This document shows, one piece after another, positions 1-5,809 of a stretch of 6,300 bases of DNA. Each line of letters starts with the position of its first letter. The stretch's first letter is position 1. This DNA is from Candidatus Aminicenantes bacterium UBA647 (GTDB lineage: Bacteria; Acidobacteriota; Aminicenantia; UBA2199). The stretch is taken from contig DBOL01000063.1 of assembly GCA_002299555.1 (NCBI GenBank), forward strand, positions 1 to 6,300. Reading direction: 5' to 3'. The notes beneath the pieces were generated by a model. The model worked only from the letters and a program-made list of their open reading frames with translations. It was not told the origin of the DNA and made no database searches. Position numbers and translations under genes: made by a program.

Positions 1-334
1 GTCCTTTAAATCCGGTTTCAGTACTTGCACCTGTGATAAAACTGAAAACCTGAGCAATCACACCATAGACTCCTTCTTCCGCATCTCCATATACAGTCAC
101 AGATATCTCTCCTCTGACCGGAACTGAATCAGGATAGAGAATTTTTAGAGAATTAAGACATCCTATGTAAGCAGCAGAAACGGTAGGGCATGAATGTCCG
201 GCCATTTTAACCGTATCAATAAAACTGTATTCAAAAATATCGTCACTATCTTCAAAGGCGCCTAATGTTCCGGCTAACGGCTCCCGTAGTTTTATAGATT
301 CAACATGTTTCATGAAATCTCTGATATGACCCAA
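1..334 (-). CDS. FmdE-like protein, 5' part (3' end beyond the window)
   Basis: An open frame on the minus strand runs unbroken for 111 codons to the left edge. The best start is TTG at 334-332: a perfect AGGAGG (346-341) sits 6 nt upstream. The first in-frame ATG (313-311) is 27 nt from that site and has none of its own. The product begins MGHIRDFMKHVESIK and carries a G-H-S-C-P motif at about residues 46-50. It is followed by TVSAAYIGCLNSLK, then VPVRGEISV at about 71-79 and the FITGASTETGFKG segment at about 99-111. A G-H-x-C-P motif near the N-terminus followed by a small helix is typical of FmdE-type proteins, where the Cys is thought to bind a metal. FmdE proteins occur outside methanogens with mostly unknown roles, so no reaction is assigned. 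The family call rests on motif recall and is moderate. No signal peptide is seen, so it is probably cytoplasmic. It is divergent from the gene at 545. Confidence 0.6.
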   Translation of the reverse strand, partial: MGHIRDFMKHVESIKLREPLAGTLGAFEDSDDIFEYSFIDTVKMAGHSCPTVSAAYIGCLNSLKILYPDSVPVRGEISVTVYGDAEEGVYGVIAQVFSFITGASTETGFKG

Positions 335-340
335 TCCAAA

Positions 341-346
341 CCTCCT
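341..346 (-). promoter_or_regulatory. Ribosome binding site that fixes a TTG start
   Basis: On the minus strand these six bases read AGGAGG, a full anti-Shine-Dalgarno match. They lie 6 nt before TTG (334-332), against 27 nt before the first ATG of the same frame. The spacing favours TTG as the start of the FmdE-like gene and adds seven residues (MGHIRDF) to the ATG version. Confidence 0.7.
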
Positions 347-368
347 GATAACTATTATGAATAACAAA

Positions 369-380
369 TTACAATTGTAA
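369..380. promoter_or_regulatory. Perfect 12-bp palindrome TTACAATTGTAA, possible operator
   Basis: The 12 bases are identical to their own reverse complement. The palindrome lies between two divergent genes, 34 bp from the TTG start of the FmdE-like gene and 164 bp from the ATG at 545. A dimeric repressor site is conceivable. The surrounding DNA is very AT-rich, so such a palindrome can also arise by chance, and I do not recognise it as the site of a known regulator. No convincing sigma-70 promoter was found in the 335-544 gap. The nearest candidate for the plus-strand gene is TTGAGA (459-464) with TATTTA (482-487), 17 nt apart, which is weak. Confidence 0.25.
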
Positions 381-530
381 GTAGTCTTAATTTGGGAAAT
401 GATACCATAAAGGTAGCATAAAGCCAATTCAGAAAAACCAGAAGATAATATTTATTTATTGAGATATTTTTTGCATAACTTTATTTAACTTTTAGATTGA
501 GTAGTGTTTTAATATTTTAAGAGGGGATAA

Positions 531-536
531 AGGAGG
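531..536 (+). promoter_or_regulatory. Ribosome binding site of the gene at 545
   Basis: AGGAGG sits 8 nt before the ATG at 545-547. This is a full-strength Shine-Dalgarno site and confirms that start. It contrasts with the three genes starting at 4937, 5124 and 5810, which have no comparable site. Confidence 0.75.
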
Positions 537-544
537 ATGTATCA

Positions 545-1330
545 ATGAAACTATTTACAAAAAAACTATGTTTGATCTTTATGCTTTTGTTTGTGTCGTT
601 TTCAATGGTAGTCCAGGGTCAGCAACTTCTAAAAACAAAACAACTTGTATTAAAATCTCTAGTCAAAGTTAAACTGGTAGCCACAGCTAAGTATTATGTC
701 GGTGTTTGTCCTGTAACTATTAAGATGACAGGTACGATCAAGGTGCCGAAGGCAATGACAGTTAGATATTATTTTCTAAGAAGTGACAATGCCAGGAGTA
801 AAGAATCTAAATTATTGTTCCTTGCTATGGGTTCAAAAAATGCTAAATATTCCTGGAAGATCGGTAGAGATTATCAGGGTTGGGTTCAATTATTAGTGAA
901 AGCAGATGGTAAGGTGTACAAATCACAAAAAGTTATCTTTCAGGTAAAGTGTGATAAATTAGATGCTATCCAACTTGATAAGTTTAAAGTCATGCAAACA
1001 GTACAACCTCAAAAGATAACAAGAGGGATCAGAGTTCTTTATCCGAATGGGGGAGAAACCTTCATCTACATGAGGCATGATAAAGGTAATTATATTAAAT
1101 GGGCCACTAAAAATGTTGGAGCTGTGAAGATCTGGCTAATACAGGGGAACCAGAAAGTACGTGAGATCAGGTTGTCAGATCTTGGAAACAATGGGGAATG
1201 GTATTGTGGATATGATGGAATTGAAGGAAGATTTTATCCAGGTGAAAATTATAAGATAAGAGTGGAGAGTCTTGCCGGAACTATTATGGACGAAAGTGAT
1301 AACTTCTTTTCAATAAAAGAGGTAGAATAA
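545..1330 (+). CDS. Secreted two-domain beta-sandwich protein with C-terminal Kre9/KNH-like domain
   Basis: The product has 261 aa. Residues 1-25 form a Sec signal peptide: lysines at 2, 6 and 7, a hydrophobic core from about 8 to 23, and likely cleavage after V-Q-G25. There is no lipobox, because Cys9 lies too early in the hydrophobic segment. Residues of about 50-136 form an Ig-like domain starting Y-Y-V-G-V-C-P, with a central VRYYFLRSD strand, a GWVQLLV strand and a closing FQVKC. Cys55 and Cys136 bracket it and could form a disulfide. Residues of about 161-258 begin GIRVLYPNGGETF and end in a YPGENYKIRV and D-E-S-D-x-F-F-S-I pattern, the hallmark of the Kre9/KNH (Ser-Thr-rich, formerly GPI-anchored) domain found in many bacterial secreted proteins. 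No catalytic residues are recognised, so adhesion or cell-surface binding is the likely role. A strong AGGAGG fixes the start. It converges on the large minus-strand gene. Confidence 0.8.
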   Translation: MKLFTKKLCLIFMLLFVSFSMVVQGQQLLKTKQLVLKSLVKVKLVATAKYYVGVCPVTIKMTGTIKVPKAMTVRYYFLRSDNARSKESKLLFLAMGSKNAKYSWKIGRDYQGWVQLLVKADGKVYKSQKVIFQVKCDKLDAIQLDKFKVMQTVQPQKITRGIRVLYPNGGETFIYMRHDKGNYIKWATKNVGAVKIWLIQGNQKVREIRLSDLGNNGEWYCGYDGIEGRFYPGENYKIRVESLAGTIMDESDNFFSIKEVE

Positions 1331-1354
1331 AACTGGCGTCTGCACGAATCTTGT

Positions 1355-1377
1355 GTAGGGGTTGGGTTACCCAACCC
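1355..1377 (+). repeat. REP-like element 1 (GTAG plus 8-bp hairpin)
   Basis: GTAG (1355-1358) is followed directly by a perfect 8-bp stem, GGGTTGGG (1359-1366) and CCCAACCC (1370-1377), closed by a TTA loop. The plan of a GTAG tetranucleotide at the foot of a hairpin is that of REP sequences acted on by RAYT (Y1/HuH) transposases. It is the left half of an inverted pair with the element at 1402-1424. Confidence 0.7.
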
Positions 1378-1401
1378 AAAACGGATAATGGAAAATATAT
1401 A

Positions 1402-1424
1402 GGGCGGGGTCACCCCGCCCCTAC
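1402..1424 (-). repeat. REP-like element 2 (GTAG plus 8-bp hairpin), inverted partner of element 1
   Basis: On the minus strand it reads GTAG (1424-1421), then stem GGGCGGGG, loop TGA and stem CCCCGCCC. It has the same 23-nt length as element 1. Of the six differences, four are two pairs of compensatory changes in the stem (TT/AA in one copy, CG/CG in the other) and the rest lie in or near the loop. With element 1 it forms a 70-bp inverted unit (1355-1424) with a 24-bp AT-rich spacer, like a BIME. Placed between two convergent genes, the GC-rich hairpins could also stop transcription from both sides, although no T-tract follows either of them. Confidence 0.7.
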
Positions 1425-1442
1425 GTCAAATCATTCAATGAT

Positions 1443-4400
1443 TTAAAATGATGATGATCTGTAAATATGCTCTTTGCCGTTGTTATTGTTCCAGTGAAGT
1501 AGAAAACCTTTCTTTCTGGATCGAATGATGGATTGCTCACCATTTTTCATCTCAACCAGGCCCTGGAACTTACCGGAGCTTACAGAGGTTTCCTTCAGAG
1601 TGACGATCCATTCAATACCGGTGACTGAATCAAACAAATTAGCTGTAATTATATCGATATTAGTGGAATTAGAGTTAAGGGTTACGTCTGTAAGGCTTAT
1701 TATGAGGTTGTTTTGAGCAGAACTCCAGCTAAGGAACATAGCATTAGATTGACTATTTGATGAAAGATCAATTCTGAATTTCTGGATATCAGTACCGCCA
1801 TTTCCGTCATCCACCTGCACAACAACCGATTTACTCCCAACTTCATTATTGGTGAACTCACCAGAAATAAGACCATTGCCGGATATATTCAATTGCTCAG
1901 GACCCCGGATAAGAGAGTAGTATAATGGATCATTATCATAATCCTGCACTTTAAGTTGATAGTTATATGTTTGGATGTATTGATTGTCATAGATATCATT
2001 GGAACCGGTTTTCTGGAAAAACCTGGGTTTCAGGATGGGTTTGCTGATGATATTAGGGTAGTTATTTCCTGTTGTAAGGTGGTAATCTACGTCAAGACGA
2101 GCACTGAAATCGCTTTCACCATTAGTATCATTAAAAGTAGTAACTCTTAATTGATACACTCTCCCCGGGGCCATTGGATTATTACTTAGTTCTATCTGTG
2201 ATTTCGGAAATACTGTAAAGTATTCTGTAAGGTCCTCCGTCTCCGGGTCGTCGCTATAATAGACTTTTAAACTATCAATGCCTGTAAAATCTGAATCATC
2301 AAATGTCAGGATCAGACTGTCACCTGACATATGAGCTCTTGTGAAGATTGGTGCAGAAGGGGCGTTGGGCCCGATAATTCTTCCTTTGAAATAAACTTGT
2401 GACGGTTGACTGATCCCGTCATCTATAACAGCACAGATATATCCGCTGGAAGTGATACTATAATCAGGATCCCAATGAAAAGTGCCAGTGCCGTCATTCT
2501 CGATAGCAGTCCCTATTTTCTGTCCCTGAAAACTGGTGTTGTTCGGGCTGTAATAGAACGTGATCGCTGCATTGTTGTCAGCATCAAAGGCCTCATAGGT
2601 CAGCTTATAGTTGCCATTTGTCTCACTCTCTAATTTAACAGGCAATATCTGAGGAGAATGATTTCCCCTGATAAGTCTTTGTGTAACTCCAGTTGAATTT
2701 GTTAATTCGACTATCCAGATGCCGGGCTGCGGGTTGTTGATTACAAATCCGGTGACACTATGCTTATCATCAATTGCAACGTGGATACTGTCATTGGACA
2801 CAAAGTTTCTCGGATCGATCCTGGTTCCGTCCGGTTTGACTAATACAGCATCCGGCGCTCCGGAATTGCCTTGTAGTGACAGGATGAAAGTGGGCACTCC
2901 CTGATCTATTGTGAAATTCTCCACACTTCCTGCAATGAGGGTTTTGGAAGTGAATGATTTGCTGAGATCTTGCGGTGCAACACTAACAGTTGCTATGTTG
3001 CTGGCATTATTATTCCAGAAAGCCGGGATTGGGAAACTAATTTTAATTGATTTGAGCAAAGTGAATGAAATAGTCATGCCAGTGAAGGCATCAAAGCTTA
3101 CCCAAAAAGAGGCCAGGTTTATCTTGCCATCATCAACTTGTTCTAAGAGCCAACCCGGTAGTATGGACTGGAGCCAATCCGGCAGGGGTACCCATCCGGA
3201 TGCCATTATCCAGCCATTTAAACTAAAAGAGGGCTTCCATTTTAAATATATATAACCCTCACCTTCTATCATGAATTGATAATAACCGGCAATATAATAT
3301 GAGGCATCAATAAAACTCGAAACATATTGTGTGTTTCCTGACCATTGGACCTCAGTCTCAGTATCGCCAATTTCATATCCAAAGATCTCCTTTTTTCCGG
3401 AGACCTTAAGATGCCCAGTGATGTCCAGATCACCTTCCCAACTTTCACTTCCAGCATCGATTGTAGTACCGGGAATGACGAACTTCACTCCGGCAGTTAT
3501 ACCTACTTTTACACTTTCTCTATTCGGATGAGCAAAGCTAAAACCGCAATTATCAAAAATGATCGGCCAATCGGCTACTTTCTGACCAATCCCATATAAC
3601 TCTGCCGAAAGTTTTTTTACAACTCCATCTACAACTCTGATCTCTCCACGAAAACTCGGAAGAGCCGTATGAACTACAACATCAAATCCGTCAGCAGTAA
3701 ATGTTTTGGTAGATGTATCAATATGTACTTTGGTTTCCTCAATTTTAAATAACCCCGGAACTTCGGCGCCCTCCCAAATGACATCACCGATAATTTCAGA
3801 TTTTTCATCAACTGAAGACACTTTAAATTCTTCGATCCTGAAAATGGAGGGATTTTCAAAAATTGGGAAATCCAATTCTCCTTTAATAGTCTGGCTTAGT
3901 GCCCAGGGATTTTTAAACAATCGGAAATCCATTGTAGTGCATGAGAATCCTATATAATCAAATGTAGGCTTCTGTAAACTGGTTTCAATGGTTTTCAGAG
4001 TTTTGGCATCTAATAAGAACTTCCCGTCATAGAAGATCTTGTCATTAAAATTTTCAAAAACATTGTCAAGCCAGCCTAATTCACTGGTAAGATGCAAAGA
4101 CCCCCTTCCTTTAATCACAGCGGGATTGAATGAGCCTTTAAGGTCCGGACTGCATTTGAAGTATTTGACCGATTCTCCGCCCCAGTTATATTTGTAAGCC
4201 CATCGGGTTATCCCAAATGTTTTAAATTCGTTAGTATCGTACTCAAGATTATTGCCGAAGATGTGAATGTCACCAACGATAAGTGGTTTATATTTCCCTG
4301 AGATCTCCAGGTTAATGCCAGGACTGACGGGGACTAACTCAGTATAAGGACGGGCCAGGTCTTTAACGTAGCTGTATTCAACATAATAAAAATTGAATTT

Positions 4401-4937
4401 CATTTCAAAAGTGAGAGTTTCTCCGGAATTCAGGCCTTCAGCGACGTAAGTTTTTGTACTTGGCATCGATGGATGATATAGATAGTATAAACTCCACCTG
4501 GCATCAGCCTGGATCTCATCGGGATTCAGGATTACCCTGATTGATGATTCCGCATTTATTGAGTGATAGGGCTGATAAATGACCTTGTTTTCATTGAGGT
4601 TAACCACGACTTTTTTGATATCAGGAGTTACCCATTCTCCTGAGTTTGTTTCTTTAAATTCCACTAAAAAGGTGGATGCAAATATTTCCATCGATTGACC
4701 GCTGTCCCACCATAGGCTCCAGGTTGCCAGTGAAGAATTCTTTTCCTTGTAGCGCCACATTGCTCCATCTTGAACAGCCTCAATTGGGGAAATAATTACT
4801 TTGAGTTGAGTAGCTTGTGCATAAACGGGTGCGGTACAGCTCATAAGAACTATAAAAGCGAATGTATAAATAAGGATTATGGAAGTAAAACGATTATTGA
4901 ATAAATGTTTATTTGATTTCATTAAATATCTTACCAT
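1443..4937 (-). CDS. Giant secreted or surface multidomain beta-sandwich protein
   Basis: This is a protein of 1164 aa, or 1159 aa if the second ATG (4922-4920, MKSNKHLF) is the start. Neither start has a good Shine-Dalgarno. Residues of about 16-40 form a signal segment that ends either in a lipobox-like L-M-S-C34 or at a signal peptidase I site (VYA40). Two repeats of the bacterial 'GAxWR...VEFK...W.tP' type follow at about 44-122 and 132-217; the second is divergent (ADARW). Residues of about 220-640 are beta-rich and not recognised, with a Trp-rich stretch at 575-597 (GW, GW, DW, GW). After that come a PPC-like domain (about 662-756), an Ig-like domain (about 760-850), an FN3-like domain (about 858-953) and a cadherin-like He_PIG domain (about 959-1058, with DYDND and VDDGNGGTD). 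A terminal domain (about 1065-1164) carries V-T-L-K-E-T-S and SGKFQG. No enzyme motif or recognisable type IX sorting domain is seen. An adhesin or surface scaffold is likely. Confidence 0.85.
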   Translation of the reverse strand: MVRYLMKSNKHLFNNRFTSIILIYTFAFIVLMSCTAPVYAQATQLKVIISPIEAVQDGAMWRYKEKNSSLATWSLWWDSGQSMEIFASTFLVEFKETNSGEWVTPDIKKVVVNLNENKVIYQPYHSINAESSIRVILNPDEIQADARWSLYYLYHPSMPSTKTYVAEGLNSGETLTFEMKFNFYYVEYSYVKDLARPYTELVPVSPGINLEISGKYKPLIVGDIHIFGNNLEYDTNEFKTFGITRWAYKYNWGGESVKYFKCSPDLKGSFNPAVIKGRGSLHLTSELGWLDNVFENFNDKIFYDGKFLLDAKTLKTIETSLQKPTFDYIGFSCTTMDFRLFKNPWALSQTIKGELDFPIFENPSIFRIEEFKVSSVDEKSEIIGDVIWEGAEVPGLFKIEETKVHIDTSTKTFTADGFDVVVHTALPSFRGEIRVVDGVVKKLSAELYGIGQKVADWPIIFDNCGFSFAHPNRESVKVGITAGVKFVIPGTTIDAGSESWEGDLDITGHLKVSGKKEIFGYEIGDTETEVQWSGNTQYVSSFIDASYYIAGYYQFMIEGEGYIYLKWKPSFSLNGWIMASGWVPLPDWLQSILPGWLLEQVDDGKINLASFWVSFDAFTGMTISFTLLKSIKISFPIPAFWNNNASNIATVSVAPQDLSKSFTSKTLIAGSVENFTIDQGVPTFILSLQGNSGAPDAVLVKPDGTRIDPRNFVSNDSIHVAIDDKHSVTGFVINNPQPGIWIVELTNSTGVTQRLIRGNHSPQILPVKLESETNGNYKLTYEAFDADNNAAITFYYSPNNTSFQGQKIGTAIENDGTGTFHWDPDYSITSSGYICAVIDDGISQPSQVYFKGRIIGPNAPSAPIFTRAHMSGDSLILTFDDSDFTGIDSLKVYYSDDPETEDLTEYFTVFPKSQIELSNNPMAPGRVYQLRVTTFNDTNGESDFSARLDVDYHLTTGNNYPNIISKPILKPRFFQKTGSNDIYDNQYIQTYNYQLKVQDYDNDPLYYSLIRGPEQLNISGNGLISGEFTNNEVGSKSVVVQVDDGNGGTDIQKFRIDLSSNSQSNAMFLSWSSAQNNLIISLTDVTLNSNSTNIDIITANLFDSVTGIEWIVTLKETSVSSGKFQGLVEMKNGEQSIIRSRKKGFLLHWNNNNGKEHIYRSSSF

Positions 4938-4940
4938 TTA

Positions 4941-4969
4941 ATTATATTTATTTCGAATGTATGGGTAAA
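4941..4969 (-). promoter_or_regulatory. Candidate promoter overlapping the start of the giant secreted-protein gene
   Basis: On the minus strand, TTTACC (4969-4964; 4 of 6 match to TTGACA) is followed after 17 nt by a perfect TATAAT (4946-4941). A transcript starting about 7 nt downstream would begin near 4934, inside the first ATG codon (4937-4935). If the promoter is real, translation must start at the second ATG (4922), leaving a leader of only about 12 nt. The DNA here is AT-rich, so a TATAAT can occur by chance. Confidence 0.35.
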
Positions 4970-5030
4970 ATCACCAGTGCGTATAGAGAGTGTGACAAAT
5001 GGTAATTTCCCGAAATTGATAATAAGGATA

Positions 5031-5054
5031 GGGTGAATTGCCATTCACCCCTAC
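5031..5054 (-). repeat. REP-like element 3 (GTAG plus 8-bp hairpin)
   Basis: On the minus strand it reads GTAG (5054-5051), stem GGGTGAAT, loop GGCA, stem ATTCACCC. The 8-bp stem is perfect. It shares GTAG, the outer GGG/CCC pairs and the stem length with elements 1 and 2, while the inner base pairs are different and fully compensated. It stands alone, between divergent genes, 93 bp from the 4937 start and 69 bp from the 5124 start. Confidence 0.65.
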
Positions 5055-5086
5055 AATATTCTTCGGACTTCCCAATTCATAATAGA

Positions 5087-5116
5087 GTGAAATACTAACT
5101 TTGAATGTGGTACAAT
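5087..5116 (+). promoter_or_regulatory. Candidate promoter of the sulfotransferase operon, predicting a leaderless mRNA
   Basis: GTGAAA (5087-5092; 4 of 6 match) and TACAAT (5111-5116; 5 of 6 match) are 18 nt apart. Transcription would start near 5123, next to the ATG at 5124, giving an mRNA with almost no leader. This fits the absence of a Shine-Dalgarno before that ATG, which is preceded only by a run of A. Confidence 0.35.
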
Positions 5117-5123
5117 AAAAAAA

Positions 5124-5789
5124 ATGGTGAATTATCAGACGGCTCCGAAAGCAAATGAGAAAACGATCTTATTAGAATATAGAAGTCCCCAAAGACGTAA
5201 TATCTTTTTGACTGAGTACAATACAGTCTATTTTTATGTACCCAAGGTGGCTTCAACCAGCTTAAAAAAGTTATGTGCTGCATTATTGGGTATAGATCAG
5301 GAAAACAGTTTTCATAAAATAGATTTTCCCTCTATACCCAGGCAGTCATTGCTGAATAGTGATCGCTATTTTAAGTTCGGTTTTGTCAGAAATCCTTATG
5401 ACAGATTGGTGTCGGGTTATTTTGGGAAAGTGGTTAACAGGCCCGAATTCAAACTTAAAAAACGGTGGAAAGATAAATCATTCGACGACTATATAAAAAT
5501 TATCTGTGACATGACGGATGAAAAGATGAATGTTCATTTTAAACCTCAGCATACATTTCTTACTGATGAAAAAGGTGTATTGCTGGTTGATTATGTTGGA
5601 AGATTTGAAAATATAAACGAAGACTTTGATCGTATCTCAAGGAGAGCCGGTTTCCCGGACGAAGTGGAACTTCCCCATCGGACAAGCTCAAAACACACCA
5701 TTTATCAGAATTATTATACCGAAGAAACAAAAAAACTAGTCAAAAAACGATTCGAAAAAGATCTTGAAATATTTAAATACTCTTTTTAA
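5124..5789 (+). CDS. PAPS-dependent sulfotransferase, Sulfotransfer_2 family
   Basis: A 221-aa cytoplasmic-type enzyme that moves a sulfo group from PAPS to a hydroxyl or amino group, usually on a glycan in this family (relatives include the animal HNK-1 and chondroitin sulfotransferases). The 5'-phosphosulfate loop is at 39-46 (V-P-K-V-A-S-T-S), with Lys41 in the usual catalytic place. The 3'-phosphate site is at 86-97 (G-F-V-R-N-P-Y-D-R-L-V-S), with Arg89 and Ser97. Further conserved parts are HFKPQH (138-143), VDYVGRFENINEDF (155-168) and the C-terminal YYTEETKKLVKKRFEKD with final FKYSF. The length is complete for short bacterial members. No signal peptide or membrane anchor is seen, unlike the Golgi relatives. 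No Shine-Dalgarno precedes the ATG, but the start fits the family's N-terminus. The acceptor cannot be told from the sequence. It is followed after 20 bp by an ABC exporter, probably in one operon. Confidence 0.9.
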   Translation: MVNYQTAPKANEKTILLEYRSPQRRNIFLTEYNTVYFYVPKVASTSLKKLCAALLGIDQENSFHKIDFPSIPRQSLLNSDRYFKFGFVRNPYDRLVSGYFGKVVNRPEFKLKKRWKDKSFDDYIKIICDMTDEKMNVHFKPQHTFLTDEKGVLLVDYVGRFENINEDFDRISRRAGFPDEVELPHRTSSKHTIYQNYYTEETKKLVKKRFEKDLEIFKYSF

Positions 5790-5809
5790 TGGCTTAGATA
5801 AAAACAATC

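Noticed and set aside
1355..1424. CRISPR repeat pair
   Set aside because: The two units are inverted relative to each other, have different stem sequences and are separated by only 24 bp with no further repeats.
1428..1444. AAATCAT-TCA-ATGATTT hairpin over the stop codon of the giant gene, as an intrinsic terminator
   Set aside because: The 7-bp stem is AT-rich, overlaps the stop codon and is not followed by a T-tract on either strand; the neighbouring GC-rich REP-like hairpins are better candidates for stopping transcription.
1443..1760. Type IX secretion C-terminal sorting domain on the giant protein
   Set aside because: The C-terminus has a beta domain with the VTLKET and SGKFQG pattern and ends HIYRSSSF, without the usual GxY, N-G and final K-x-x-K features.
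2911..3255. Open frame of 114 codons on the plus strand
   Set aside because: It lies wholly antisense within the giant secreted-protein gene, shows no family motif or ribosome binding site, and its composition is that of a reverse-strand shadow.
3331..3957. Several plus-strand frames of 66 to 84 codons
   Set aside because: All are antisense to the beta-rich core of the giant gene, overlap each other in different frames and show no recognisable protein features.
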